DNA of 64,000 bases from Methanocorpusculum sp. UBA424 (lineage in GTDB: Archaea > Halobacteriota > Methanomicrobia > Methanomicrobiales > Methanocorpusculaceae), in the NCBI GenBank assembly GCA_002498375.1, contig DAHC01000008.1, positions 19,162 to 83,161 on the forward strand. Reading direction: 5' to 3'. Made by a program: the position numbers and the translations under genes. Below, in pieces: positions 17,249 to 26,364 of this stretch. The notes under the pieces were generated by a model. The model was not told the origin of the DNA. It searched no databases and saw only the letters and a program-made list of their open reading frames with translations. Numbering within the stretch: position 1 is the stretch's first letter; the number at the start of each line of letters is the position of its first letter.

Positions 17249-17917
17249 TTATCCAATGACCACAACAACATCACTGTTTTCTTTCAGATCAAGGGCATCG
17301 CGGAGCTGGGTTCCGGATATGACTTCAATGACCTCTTCCGGGTGATGGGTCCGTCCCGGGACGACGATTGCGCAGGGTATCCCCGAGATAGTACATTTAA
17401 TGCAGCGTGCCTCGCCGAACATTCTGTGTTCGTCTTTGAAGCCCGGAACGATCGTCCATTCCAGAGAATCCATCCGTTTTCTGATCAGAAGGCTCTGGGG
17501 ATTGAGTTTAATGTTGAGTGTCCCCGGATACGGAGTAAATCCGCAGAGTTTTTCAAACTGCTCCTGATAATGCGGGATCGACATATAGTATCTTCCCTCG
17601 CCGACGCCGGAAATAACCGTTCCGGTGAGGATGTACTGCTCATCTTTTGCATCGAATATTTTGGCATACTCGGCATACTCGCGCCGGAGATGCTCTTCTC
17701 CCGATCTGGTTACGAGAACGAACTGGCCGGTCGACTCGGCGGTCCGCGAGATCATCTGTGCTTTTTCGAGCGACTGAAGTCTGCGTGACGCGGTCTGCTG
17801 GCTGATTCCGAGCTGGTCTCCCAGTGCCTGCGTGGAAAGACGCACCGGGCCTTTACACCCTCCAAGCAGAGCGATTCGCCTCAGACAGGCTGAATCCTCA
17901 GCATCTATTGTCTCCAT
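17249..17917 (-). CDS. ribK: CTP-dependent riboflavin kinase with N-terminal winged helix
   Basis: Makes FMN from riboflavin using CTP, the archaeal (DUF120) type. The 222-residue protein has an N-terminal MarR-like winged helix (about 10-75, with LGDQLGISQQTASRRLQSLE). A kinase domain follows (about 92-220), with GTVISGVGEGRYYMSI, the substrate-binding PYPGTLNIKL and the C-terminal VVPGRTHHPEEVIEVI. Fusion to a DNA-binding domain is common in this family and suggests it may also act as a transcription regulator of flavin genes. Divergent from the mevalonate regulator across a 107-bp promoter region. Confidence 0.92.
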   Translation of the reverse strand: METIDAEDSACLRRIALLGGCKGPVRLSTQALGDQLGISQQTASRRLQSLEKAQMISRTAESTGQFVLVTRSGEEHLRREYAEYAKIFDAKDEQYILTGTVISGVGEGRYYMSIPHYQEQFEKLCGFTPYPGTLNIKLNPQSLLIRKRMDSLEWTIVPGFKDEHRMFGEARCIKCTISGIPCAIVVPGRTHHPEEVIEVISGTQLRDALDLKENSDVVVVIG

Positions 17918-18024
17918 AACTCGTAGTTGGAGTGATTACTATTTATGAGTTAGCATCCGTCTCGTTCGTGTATTGACGAATTCGACAACCAGGTTCTTAT
18001 GTAAGTAACGAAATATAGGTAAGT

Positions 18025-18735
18025 ATGAAGCCGGTACTTCGCCAGCAGCTTGCCGAGAAGATGGCAGGCGAAATCACCCTCTCCGATTCACCGGGAAAAG
18101 CTCTGAAAAAATGGCGTACAAGTTTTCAGATAGCTCCAGGTGTACTCGCAGACCATCTTGGAGTCTCTCCGTCCGTTATCAGCGATTATGAAAGCGGCAG
18201 GAGGAAAAGTCCTGGAACGGGTGTCGTTGGGAAAATCGTAGACTCGCTTCTGAATGTTGACGAAGAAAATGGTGGGACATACATCAAAAAGTATGGCAAA
18301 CTCCTGTTCTCGGATTACGACGACGAGGTCATTTATGATATTCATGACTTCGCTTCATCCATTCCGATCAGGGAATTATCGGAACTGATTGAATGTACCC
18401 TCATCTGCGGGGAGCTGGATTCACAAATCTTCGGCTACACTGTTATCAACAGTACGAATGCCATTCTGAATCTTTCGCCCAATGAGTTCAACCGCATTTA
18501 CGGCTGGAGTACGGAACGCGCTCTGATTTTCACGGATATTTCGACCGGAAAATCCCCGATGATCGCGATCCGCGTCACCCCGTTCAAACCCCCGTATGTA
18601 ATCCTTCAGGGGATAGATGAGGAACATGTCAGCCCGCTCGTCAAAAAGCTCGCAGAAAAAGATCACATTACCGTTCTCTGTACGCCCCTGGGAGTTCAGG
18701 ATCTCGTTACACGTTTGAGGAAAACACAATGGTAG
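18025..18735 (+). CDS. HTH transcriptional regulator of the mevalonate-entry operon
   Basis: A 236-residue protein. An XRE-type helix-turn-helix sits at about 38-60 (APGVLADHLGVSPSVISDYE), after which comes a conserved effector-like region without recognised enzymatic motifs (around 90-230, e.g. LSPNEFNRIYGWSTERAL). Its 3' end overlaps the HMG-CoA synthase gene by seven bases, so it is translated with the operon it presumably controls. Just upstream, GTAAGTA occurs twice (17999-18005 and 18018-18024), the second directly before the ATG. A binding site for autoregulation is possible. The effector is unknown. Confidence 0.8.
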   Translation: MKPVLRQQLAEKMAGEITLSDSPGKALKKWRTSFQIAPGVLADHLGVSPSVISDYESGRRKSPGTGVVGKIVDSLLNVDEENGGTYIKKYGKLLFSDYDDEVIYDIHDFASSIPIRELSELIECTLICGELDSQIFGYTVINSTNAILNLSPNEFNRIYGWSTERALIFTDISTGKSPMIAIRVTPFKPPYVILQGIDEEHVSPLVKKLAEKDHITVLCTPLGVQDLVTRLRKTQW

Positions 18736-19772
18736 GCATAATCACCTACGGGGCATACATCCCCCGTTTCAGAATTAAAATCGAAGAGATTGCTCGTGTA
18801 TGGGGAGCGAACGCCGCGGAGATTACCGGCGGACTTGGCGTTTTAGAAAAAGCCGTACCCGATTACGATGAGAACACAGCCACATTTTCCGTTGAGGCTG
18901 CCCGCTCGGCTCTGTGCCGGCGTCCGGTAGACGTTGCCGACATAAAGGCAGTCTATGTGGGATCCGAGTCACACCCCTATGCGGTCAAACCGACCGCCGT
19001 CACGGTCGGAGAGGCGATCGGCGCAACACCGGTTATGACAGCTGCAGACTACGAGTTCGCCTGTAAAGCAGGAACGGCCGCCATCCAGACCGCGATGGGC
19101 CTGGTTTCGTCAGGAATGATGAAGTATGCCGTCGCGATCGGAGCGGACACTGCTCAGGGAGCCCCCGGCGACGCACTGGAATATACGGCAGCTGCCGGAG
19201 GCGCGGCATACGTTATCGGTAATGATGATCCGATAGCAGTCATCAATGAGACCTGCTCCTTTACCTCCGACACGCCGGACTTCTGGCGTCGTGAAGGAGA
19301 GGATTATCCGCGGCATGGCGGCCGGTTCTCCGGGGATCCCGGATACTTCAAACACACGCTCGGGGCTGCAAAGCTGATGATGGAACTTCGCGGAACGAAA
19401 CCTTCCGATTATACGCATGCAGTCTTCCACCAGCCGAATGCCAAATTCCCGCAGAAAGCAGCACAGATGCTTGGGTTCACGAAGGAACAGATCAAGGCCG
19501 GTCTTCTTGCCCCCACACTCGGCAACACCTACAGCGGCGCTGTTCCTCTCGGTTTAGCGGCCGTTTTAGATGTGGCAAAACCCGGTGACCGGATCTTTGT
19601 TACGAGCTACGGAAGCGGCGCCGGATCCGATGCCTTTGATATCACCGTGACCGACGCGATTTTAACGAAGATCGACCGTTCCCGCGGAGCGACCGTTGAG
19701 CAGATGCTTGCCACAAAGAAGTATCTTGATTATGCCGTCTATGCCCGGCACAAGGGCAAGATCCGGATGTGA
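18729..19772 (+). CDS. Hydroxymethylglutaryl-CoA synthase
   Basis: Condenses acetyl-CoA with acetoacetyl-CoA to HMG-CoA, the entry to archaeal lipid (isoprenoid) synthesis. The 347-residue length and sequence are of the archaeal type. The nucleophilic cysteine is in E-F-A-C-K-A-G-T at Cys112, the histidine in HAVFHQPNAKFP near 233, and a general base glutamate in VGSESHPY near 80. A glycine-rich SYGSGAGSDAF closes the fold near 300. It lies between its regulator and thiolase. In archaea the thiolase, this enzyme and the DUF35 protein form one complex that channels acetoacetyl-CoA. Confidence 0.95.
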   Translation: MVGIITYGAYIPRFRIKIEEIARVWGANAAEITGGLGVLEKAVPDYDENTATFSVEAARSALCRRPVDVADIKAVYVGSESHPYAVKPTAVTVGEAIGATPVMTAADYEFACKAGTAAIQTAMGLVSSGMMKYAVAIGADTAQGAPGDALEYTAAAGGAAYVIGNDDPIAVINETCSFTSDTPDFWRREGEDYPRHGGRFSGDPGYFKHTLGAAKLMMELRGTKPSDYTHAVFHQPNAKFPQKAAQMLGFTKEQIKAGLLAPTLGNTYSGAVPLGLAAVLDVAKPGDRIFVTSYGSGAGSDAFDITVTDAILTKIDRSRGATVEQMLATKKYLDYAVYARHKGKIRM

Positions 19773-19780
19773 GGTGTATC

Positions 19781-20944
19781 ATGAGAGAAGTAGCAGTAAT
19801 TGGTGCAGGAATGACGAAGTTCGGAGAAAGATGGGACACATCTTTCCGTGATCTGTGTACAGAAGCAGGAATCGCCGCACTTGAAGATGCAAATGTGGCG
19901 GGAGAACAGATCGACGCATTGTTCGTCGGGTCGATGTCAGCCGGCAGATTCGTCGGTCAGGAACACGTCGGGGCGCTCGTTGCCGATTACGTGGGACTCG
20001 GCGGAGATCTCCACGTCCCGGCTACCCGTGTCGAGGCGGCCTGTGCGTCCGGAGGCCTTGCCTTCCGTCAGGCCGTAGCGGCAGTTTCTTCCGGCATGTC
20101 TGATGTCGTCATCGCGGCAGGTGTCGAGAAGATGACCGATGTCGGCGATTCGACGGATGTCCTCGCCGGAGCAGCCGACAGAGAATGGGAGAGTTTTGCA
20201 GGAGCGACCTTCCCCGGTCTCTACGCTATGATCGCATGCGACTACATGCACAAGTACGGACTGACCCGCGAGCAGCTCGCCCAGGTCGCAGTGAAAAACC
20301 ATTTCCACGGAGCAAGAAACCCGTTCGCCCATTTCCAGAACGAGATCACCCAGTCGACCGTGATGAACTCGACCCTTGTCGCCTCCCCGCTTAGACTCTT
20401 CGACTGCTCACCCGTTTCCGACGGTGCCGCAGTCGTAGTTGTCTGCCCGCTTGAAAAAGCGCGGGAGTTCACCGACACGCCGATCAAGGTCCTTGCCTCA
20501 GCCCAGGCCGGCGACACGATCGCTTTACACGACCGTCCTGACTTTTCCACGATGGGCGCAACCGTTGCCGCAGGAAACTCTGCGTTCCGGCAGGCAAAAC
20601 TCGAACGAAAGGACATCGACTTTGTCGAAGTTCACGACTGTTTCACGATCGCAGAACTTTGTGCGATCGAGGATCTCGGCTTTGTTCCGAAGGGAACAGC
20701 CGGCAAGTTCACCGAGCAGGGCGAGACCCAGCTTGGCGGCAAGCTTCCGGTAAACACGTCCGGAGGTCTCAAGGCATGCGGCCACCCGGTCGGTGCCACA
20801 GGTATCAAACAGATCTGGGAAGTCGTCCAGCAGCTTCGCGGCGAGGGCGGCAAACGTCAGGTCGAAGGAGCAGAAATTGGTATGACACAGAATGTCGGAG
20901 GAACCGGCGCTACCGTTGTATCACACATCTTCGGGAGGGCCTGA
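19781..20944 (+). CDS. Acetyl-CoA C-acetyltransferase (thiolase), archaeal type
   Basis: Joins two acetyl-CoA molecules to acetoacetyl-CoA. The 387-residue protein has the acyl-accepting cysteine in VEAACASGG (Cys88) and a VEVHDCFTIAE active-site segment near 285. The thiolase C-terminal GHPVGATGIKQ is near 335. The start at 19781 follows GAGGTG at a good distance and gives MREVAVIGAG; an upstream in-frame ATG would overlap the previous gene by four bases. The next gene starts one base after its stop, consistent with complex formation among the three products. Confidence 0.93.
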   Translation: MREVAVIGAGMTKFGERWDTSFRDLCTEAGIAALEDANVAGEQIDALFVGSMSAGRFVGQEHVGALVADYVGLGGDLHVPATRVEAACASGGLAFRQAVAAVSSGMSDVVIAAGVEKMTDVGDSTDVLAGAADREWESFAGATFPGLYAMIACDYMHKYGLTREQLAQVAVKNHFHGARNPFAHFQNEITQSTVMNSTLVASPLRLFDCSPVSDGAAVVVVCPLEKAREFTDTPIKVLASAQAGDTIALHDRPDFSTMGATVAAGNSAFRQAKLERKDIDFVEVHDCFTIAELCAIEDLGFVPKGTAGKFTEQGETQLGGKLPVNTSGGLKACGHPVGATGIKQIWEVVQQLRGEGGKRQVEGAEIGMTQNVGGTGATVVSHIFGRA

Positions 20945-20945
20945 G

Positions 20946-21338
20946 ATGACCGTAGCACGATTCTGGAGAGAGATCCCTCAGAGATATAATCTGGTTGGAA
21001 CGAAATGCGAGGTATGCGGGGATGTCTTTTTCCCGCCAAGAGCGATCTGTCCGCACTGCCGCCGGGATGGAAAAATTGTCCCCTGTCAGTGTTCAGGCAA
21101 AGGAAAGGTCCTGACCTACTCGGTCCTCTCCGCTGCAAGCGATCAGTTCTCTGCCTTGAAACCGTACGTTCTTGCGATCATCGAACTTGAAGAAGGAACA
21201 CGGGTCACCTCGCACCTCATCTGTGAGCCCGAAGAGGTCCATATCGGCATGCCGGTAAAATCCGTCTTCCGTGTTCTTGACCGCGAAGGTTCGGATGGGA
21301 TCATCCATTACGGAACGAAGTTCGTTCCCGATCTCTAA
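20946..21338 (+). CDS. DUF35 zinc-ribbon/OB-fold acyl-CoA-binding protein
   Basis: A 130-residue partner of thiolase and HMG-CoA synthase. The zinc ribbon has Cys21/Cys24 (CEVCGD) and Cys35/Cys38 (CPHC). An OB fold follows, with SGKGKVLTYSVL and a short FRVLDREG end. In archaea this protein bridges the two enzymes and holds the CoA pantetheine arm. I placed the start at 20946, directly after the thiolase stop, since MTVARFWREIPQRYN is the family N-terminus. A run of T residues right after its stop probably ends the operon. Confidence 0.92.
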   Translation: MTVARFWREIPQRYNLVGTKCEVCGDVFFPPRAICPHCRRDGKIVPCQCSGKGKVLTYSVLSAASDQFSALKPYVLAIIELEEGTRVTSHLICEPEEVHIGMPVKSVFRVLDREGSDGIIHYGTKFVPDL

Positions 21339-21661
21339 TTTTTTCTTTTTTTCAGCTTTTTACTGCGGGCGCGCTCTATCTGCCGGCCGGCGATCTCCTC
21401 CTCAGGACCTTTTGGATTGCCCTCCCATTCATGTGATTTATCTGGCAAAATTTCTCCGTTATCTGGAGAATACTGGGATATTTTTGTTTCACCTCATTGA
21501 GAGACAACAGAACGTATCTTTGGATCCGGTTCTGGTTCCCTTGAGTATCGGGATCGTTTTCGCCCGCATATTTCATCCCGGCCAAAAATACTCGCATTCT
21601 CCCGGGGTTCATTAGAATAATTAATAATGATGAATGTCAATACTTTCAACAAGTGATATCT
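21339..21661. promoter_or_regulatory. Intergenic region: mevalonate operon end and ech promoter
   Basis: Directly after the DUF35 stop there is a long T-rich run (21337-21355) that fits an archaeal terminator. The remaining 300 bases contain no frame with protein character on either strand. An AT-rich patch with TTAGAATAATTAATAATG at about 21612-21629 is the probable ech promoter. Confidence 0.45.
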
Positions 21662-23608
21662 ATGTACCCGCCGGAACTCATTGCCATACTGATATTGCTG
21701 CTCGTTCCTGTTTCTGCCGCTGTTCTTTTAGCGGTCTTTAAACCCGATCTTGTCCGCAATGTCCTCGCAGGCATAACTTCGGTCATTATTATAGGCGCAT
21801 CCGTCTTTCTGGCATGGAAAGCATTGATTGCTCCCGTATCTTTGACCCTCGAACATACTGAATGGATCGGGATGCTGTTATTCATCGCTGAAATTGGTGT
21901 AGCTCTCGTTATTCTGGGTCTGTCGATCAAATACCGGAAAATACTTCCGCTTCTTCTTTCAGTTATTCAGCTGATCCTTATTCTGATCCTCGAGTTCTTC
22001 GGCATTGCCGGCCCTCATGCGATGACCACGTTCACGGTCACCGGTCTTTCGGCTGTGATGGTCCTCATCATCGGCATAATCGGCACACTGATCTGTGTCT
22101 ATGCTCTGGGCTATATGAAGGATTATCATGATCATCAGATCGGCGTTCCGGTACGCAAACGCTACTTCTTCGCTTTGATGTTCCTCTTCCTCTCGGCGAT
22201 GTTCGGACTGGTTCTTTTCAATAATCTTATGTGGATACTTTGTGCGTGGGAAGTCACAACGCTGTGTTCCTTCCTTCTGATAGGATACTCGCGGACCCCT
22301 GAAGCAATGAAAAATGCGTTTCGTGCTGTGTGGATGAATCTGATCGGTGGGATCTGTTTCACCCTTGCGATATTCTTCCTGCTTCGCATCAATACGCCGG
22401 TGAATCTGCTCTCGGTAACCGATCTGCTCGCCTTCCCGAACGTCTCCGCTTTGACGATCCCGCTGGCCTTCATCGCGGTGGCAGGATTGACGAAGGCTGC
22501 CCAGATGCCGTTTTCCACCTGGCTTACGGGGGCAATGGTCGCCCCGACCCCGGTCTCGGCTTTGCTGCATTCCAGCACAATGGTCAAGGCAGGCGTGTAT
22601 CTTCTGGTACTCTTCGCCCCGCTGTTTTCGCAGACATGGGTGGGGATCTTCCTTGCTCTGATAGGGGCATTCACCTTCCTTGCGACCTCGGCCCTCGCGA
22701 TCTCGCAGAGTAATGCGAAGAAAGTTCTCGCCTATTCAACGATCGCGAACCTTGGTCTTATCACTGCGTGTGCCGGAATAGGAACGGCCGAGGCGATCAT
22801 GGCCGCGATCCTTCTGATCATCTTCCATGCGGTGGCCAAGGCGCTTCTCTTCCTGTGTGTGGGAGCAGTTGAACATAAGATCGGCAGCAGGGACATCGAG
22901 GACATGGACGGACTTCTGGTCCGTCTCCCGCTCCTGGCAACAATGATGGTCATCGGTATCTCCGGGATGTACCTCGCACCCTTTGGTATGCTCATTTCCA
23001 AATGGGCGGCCCTGGAAGCTTTCCTGACCGCTCCGCTCGGATACGTGTTCATCGCGATCCTTGCATTCGGCAGTGCCTTTACCATCTTCTTCTGGACAAA
23101 ATGGCTCGGCAAACTGTTCATGAGAATGAACAGACCGCCTGCAGAAAAGATCGCCCTCCATATATCCGAGAAGCTCTCGGTGATCGTTATGGGCGTTCTT
23201 GTGATTGGCTGCTGTCTCGGGTTCCCGGCGATCATAACGGGAGTGATCATCCCCTACCTTAACGGGATCCATCCGTACTTCTATCTGGGCAATAAGGGAT
23301 TCTTCTACTTCGATACCCTGGTCATGCTCGGTCTTATGGCTTTCATCCTGCTGTTCCTCGTGATCGGAGCTTTCCTTGGTTCCCGGGAAGGACGGACGAT
23401 CGCTCCGTATCTTGGAGGCCGCGCTGTTGACAGCGAAGGCAGGTTCCTTGGTTCTCTCGGCGTCTATAAAGAGGCAAAGACCTCGAACTACTATCTTGAA
23501 GAGTACTTCGGTGAAAAGGTCCTTCTCAAACCCTCGTGGGTCATCTCGGGAGTTCTGATCATCGTGATGCTTGTTCTCGGATTTATGGGGGTGATGATAT
23601 GGATATAA
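21662..23608 (+). CDS. echA: Ech hydrogenase subunit A (NuoL-like ion-translocating subunit)
   Basis: The largest membrane subunit of the energy-converting hydrogenase, about 648 residues with 15 or more helices, homologous to antiporter-like NuoL. Conserved family features include the helix-7 lysine region GLTKAAQMPFSTWLTGAM, the LLHSSTMVKAGVYLL segment, and a lysine in NAKKVLAYSTIANLG. It should move H+ or Na+ across the membrane. I prefer the ATG at 21662; a GTG nine bases earlier is possible. It overlaps echB by ten bases. With the following five genes it forms the complete minimal six-subunit Ech, which drives ferredoxin reduction by H2 at the expense of ion gradient. Confidence 0.92.
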   Translation: MYPPELIAILILLLVPVSAAVLLAVFKPDLVRNVLAGITSVIIIGASVFLAWKALIAPVSLTLEHTEWIGMLLFIAEIGVALVILGLSIKYRKILPLLLSVIQLILILILEFFGIAGPHAMTTFTVTGLSAVMVLIIGIIGTLICVYALGYMKDYHDHQIGVPVRKRYFFALMFLFLSAMFGLVLFNNLMWILCAWEVTTLCSFLLIGYSRTPEAMKNAFRAVWMNLIGGICFTLAIFFLLRINTPVNLLSVTDLLAFPNVSALTIPLAFIAVAGLTKAAQMPFSTWLTGAMVAPTPVSALLHSSTMVKAGVYLLVLFAPLFSQTWVGIFLALIGAFTFLATSALAISQSNAKKVLAYSTIANLGLITACAGIGTAEAIMAAILLIIFHAVAKALLFLCVGAVEHKIGSRDIEDMDGLLVRLPLLATMMVIGISGMYLAPFGMLISKWAALEAFLTAPLGYVFIAILAFGSAFTIFFWTKWLGKLFMRMNRPPAEKIALHISEKLSVIVMGVLVIGCCLGFPAIITGVIIPYLNGIHPYFYLGNKGFFYFDTLVMLGLMAFILLFLVIGAFLGSREGRTIAPYLGGRAVDSEGRFLGSLGVYKEAKTSNYYLEEYFGEKVLLKPSWVISGVLIIVMLVLGFMGVMIWI

Positions 23609-24465
23609 TGTTTATTGTAGGGGCAGTATTATTTTTGATCCTCGCTCCGATCCTCGGCGGACTCCTTACCGGATGCGACCGCGTGTTAACTGCCCGTTTC
23701 CAGTCAAGAGTCGGTCCGCCGCTTCTTCAGCCGTTTTACGATGTGGCCAAACTCTGGCATAAGGAAAAAGCGTTCTCCAATCCTGTGGAGATCATCTTCA
23801 CCACGGCATATTTGGTCCTGATCGCATTCTCCGGAGCGATGCTTGCTACCGGAGGCAATCTGCTGTTTGTGTTCTTCTCGCTCGCGCTCGCCCACACCTT
23901 CCTGATCCTTGCAGCATATTCGGCTAACGCTCCCTATGCTCATATCGGTGCGGAACGTGAACTTCTCAGCGTCATGATCCTCGAACCGATCCTGATCCTG
24001 TTCGCTGCAGGATGCTTCTTGGTAACCGGCAGTTTCGATACCTATCATATGCTCATTCAGGATGTGCCGGGAATCATCTACCTGCCTGGTGTGTTCATAG
24101 TATTCATCGCTGTTTTGACCCTCAAACTCAGAAAATCGCCGTTTGATATCTCGACATCCCATCACGCCCATCAGGAACTGGTCAAAGGTGTGACCTCCTC
24201 CCTTTCGGGCAGAAGTCTTGCCAAGGTGGAGATCGCCCACTGGTATGAGATGATGATCTTCCTTTCCATGATCCTCCTCTTCTTTGCCGGGTATCCAGTA
24301 CTTTCCGCAGTAGCGATCATTCTCGTGTTCCTTCTGGAAATCGTCATCGACAATATCTTCCCGCGTGTGACCTGGAAGATGACGGTCAAGAGTCTGTGGA
24401 TCGTCACTCTCGTCTTCGGAGTAGGAAACATTGTCGTTCTTGGCATCCTTGGAGGTATAGTATAA
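23599..24465 (+). CDS. echB: Ech hydrogenase subunit B (NuoH-like)
   Basis: A 288-residue membrane subunit with about eight helices, homologous to NuoH, which connects the soluble hydrogenase arm to the ion-translocating part. RFQSRVGPPLLQPFYDVAKL (about 32-51) is the NuoH/HyfC hallmark. A conserved acidic loop has ANAPYAHIGAERELLS, and the SPFDISTSHHAHQELV segment follows. Starts inside the echA end and its stop overlaps the echC start as TAATG. Confidence 0.93.
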   Translation: MDIMFIVGAVLFLILAPILGGLLTGCDRVLTARFQSRVGPPLLQPFYDVAKLWHKEKAFSNPVEIIFTTAYLVLIAFSGAMLATGGNLLFVFFSLALAHTFLILAAYSANAPYAHIGAERELLSVMILEPILILFAAGCFLVTGSFDTYHMLIQDVPGIIYLPGVFIVFIAVLTLKLRKSPFDISTSHHAHQELVKGVTSSLSGRSLAKVEIAHWYEMMIFLSMILLFFAGYPVLSAVAIILVFLLEIVIDNIFPRVTWKMTVKSLWIVTLVFGVGNIVVLGILGGIV

Positions 24466-24899
24466 TGAGTTCGGCATCAAAATCCCCCTGGCTTCTCCAT
24501 TACAATGCATCCAGCTGTAATGGATGTGATATCGAGATCCTCGCCGCCCTGACTCCAGTCTACGACGTCGAGCGGTTTGGTATCATCAATACCGGAAACC
24601 CTGCGCACGCCGACATCTTTGTGGTAACGGGCGGAGTGAACGAACAGAACAAAGCGGTTCTGAAAAACATCTACGACCAGATCCCTGAACCGAAGGTCGT
24701 GGTCGCGGTCGGAATCTGCGCATCGAGCGGCGGTGTTTTCCGTGAGTGCTACAATATCTCAGGCGGCGTCGATACGATCATCCCGGTGGACGTGTATGTC
24801 CCCGGATGTTCCGTCCGTCCCGAGGCGCTCATTGAGGGAATCGTGAAGGCACTTGGCGTTCTGGAAGAAAAACGGGCAGCTATGGAGGCAAAAAAATGA
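24465..24899 (+). CDS. echC: Ech hydrogenase subunit C (NuoB-like small subunit)
   Basis: A 144-residue small subunit carrying the proximal 4Fe-4S cluster. The ligands are Cys18 and Cys21 (SSCNGCDIE), Cys85 (GICASSGG) and Cys115 (VPGCSVRPE), the NuoB pattern. It should pass electrons between the NiFe site of EchE and the ferredoxin subunit EchF. The ATG shares its A with the echB stop codon, and the end overlaps echD by four bases. No Tat signal, as expected for a cytoplasm-facing hydrogenase. Confidence 0.94.
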   Translation: MSSASKSPWLLHYNASSCNGCDIEILAALTPVYDVERFGIINTGNPAHADIFVVTGGVNEQNKAVLKNIYDQIPEPKVVVAVGICASSGGVFRECYNISGGVDTIIPVDVYVPGCSVRPEALIEGIVKALGVLEEKRAAMEAKK

Positions 24900-25279
24900 A
24901 TATGAAGATCGATTCCGTGGAAGCTGCCGATGTGCAGAAAATTGCCGGAACTATGAGATCCGGCGGATACCGGCTGGTTGTAATGACCTGCACGCCGGCC
25001 GACGAAGGCTACTATATCACCTACTCGTTTGAAAAGGAGACGGATCTCCGGCATTACCGCATCGCCGTTGCCGAAGGGACGACGATCCCGTCGATCGGGT
25101 CATCCTACGGCGGGGCATTCGTGTACGAAAACGAGATCCATGACCTGTACGGGTTTACGTTTGAAGGGATGTCTCTGGATTTCGGCGGAACGTTCATCAA
25201 AACATCCGTTCCCTATCCGTTCAAAAAGAAGGAGCAGCCTGCTCCGACGGTGACCGTCGTCAAGGAGGCGAAAGAATGA
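24896..25279 (+). CDS. echD: Ech hydrogenase subunit D (NuoC-like)
   Basis: A 127-residue soluble subunit related to NuoC. The family region is SSYGGAFVYENEIHDLYGF, containing the ENEIHDLYG motif, with a lysine/proline-rich tail. It supports assembly and docking of EchC and EchE on the membrane arm; no cofactor ligands are visible. Overlaps both neighbours by four bases. Confidence 0.9.
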   Translation: MNMKIDSVEAADVQKIAGTMRSGGYRLVVMTCTPADEGYYITYSFEKETDLRHYRIAVAEGTTIPSIGSSYGGAFVYENEIHDLYGFTFEGMSLDFGGTFIKTSVPYPFKKKEQPAPTVTVVKEAKE

Positions 25280-26358
25280 CCGGCAGACAGACGATCATTC
25301 CGTTTGGACCCCAGCACCCTGTGCTTCCCGAGCCGATCCATCTGGATCTGGTGGTAGAAGACGAGCGTGTCGTTTCGGCGATCCCGTCGATCGGATATGT
25401 CCACCGCGGGCTTGAGAGCCTGGTGGACCGCCGGGAGTATCAGGACTTTGTGTTTCTCGCGGAACGTATCTGCGGGATATGCAGTTTCACCCACTCCTCG
25501 ACATTTTGTCAGGGCATAGAAGGGCTGATGGGTATCCAGATCCCGCAGCGGGCGGCGTATCTTCGGACGATGTGGGGCGAGTACTCGCGTCTCCACAGTC
25601 ATCTTCTGTGGCTCGGCTTGTTTGCCGACTCGCTCGGGTTCGAAAGCTTGTTCTATCAGGCATGGAAGATCCGAGAATCGATCCTTGATGAGATGGAGGC
25701 AACGACCGGCGGCCGGGTGATCCAGGGGGTATGCAAAGTAGGCGGTGTCAGGCGTGATGTCGCAAACTCCTTCCTTTCGGGTATGGATGACCGGCTCGAC
25801 GAGATCGAGGATAATATGAAGGATCTTACAAATGTGTTCCTGAATGATTACACGCTGAAGAAACGTCTGGTCGGTAAAGGCGTTCTCTCAAAAGATGATG
25901 CCTATTATCTCGGAGCTGCAGGCCCAACGGCGCGGGGCAGCGGTCTGGATATGGACATCCGGTCTACCGGCTATCTCGCCTACGGTGATGTCGGGTTCAA
26001 ACCGGTCGTTGAAAAAGGCGGCGACGGATATGCCCGTTGTGCGGTGAGGTGCAGGGAGTTGTTCCAGTCGGTGGAGATCATCCGCAGGGTGATCACCGAT
26101 ATGCCGGAAGGCGACGTTTTCACACCCGTGAAGGGTAATCCCGACGGGGAATACTTCAGCCGCTCCGAGCAGCCGAGGGGCGAGGTCATCCATTATCTGA
26201 AAGGGAACGGAACCAAGAATCTTGCACAGTTCCGCGTGAGGACCCCGACTCTTACGAACATCCCGCCTCTGGTTTCGATCCTTGCAGGCTGCGAACTTGC
26301 CGATGTCCCGCAGATCGTTTTGACGATCGATCCGTGTATCGGATGTATGGAGAGGTGA
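25276..26358 (+). CDS. echE: Ech hydrogenase subunit E (NiFe catalytic large subunit)
   Basis: The 360-residue catalytic subunit. Both NiFe-binding pairs are present: Cys66/Cys69 in ERICGICSFTHS near the N-terminus and Cys354/Cys357 in DPCIGCMER at the very end. The two CxxC motifs make it a true hydrogenase, not the NiFe-less Nuo version. Only three residues follow the last CxxC, so no long C-terminal extension for protease maturation is present. The pathway may therefore not need an endopeptidase, as in Ech of Methanosarcina. Maturation should need HypF, present at 48831-51062. Confidence 0.95.
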   Translation: MTGRQTIIPFGPQHPVLPEPIHLDLVVEDERVVSAIPSIGYVHRGLESLVDRREYQDFVFLAERICGICSFTHSSTFCQGIEGLMGIQIPQRAAYLRTMWGEYSRLHSHLLWLGLFADSLGFESLFYQAWKIRESILDEMEATTGGRVIQGVCKVGGVRRDVANSFLSGMDDRLDEIEDNMKDLTNVFLNDYTLKKRLVGKGVLSKDDAYYLGAAGPTARGSGLDMDIRSTGYLAYGDVGFKPVVEKGGDGYARCAVRCRELFQSVEIIRRVITDMPEGDVFTPVKGNPDGEYFSRSEQPRGEVIHYLKGNGTKNLAQFRVRTPTLTNIPPLVSILAGCELADVPQIVLTIDPCIGCMER

Positions 26359-26364
26359 ACCGTC

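Noticed and set aside
20892..20945. Upstream extension of the DUF35 gene
   Set aside because: The extra codons would lie inside the thiolase gene; the family N-terminus begins at 20946.
21376..21612. 78-codon minus-strand frame upstream of ech
   Set aside because: No start signal and composition not convincing; more likely promoter region.
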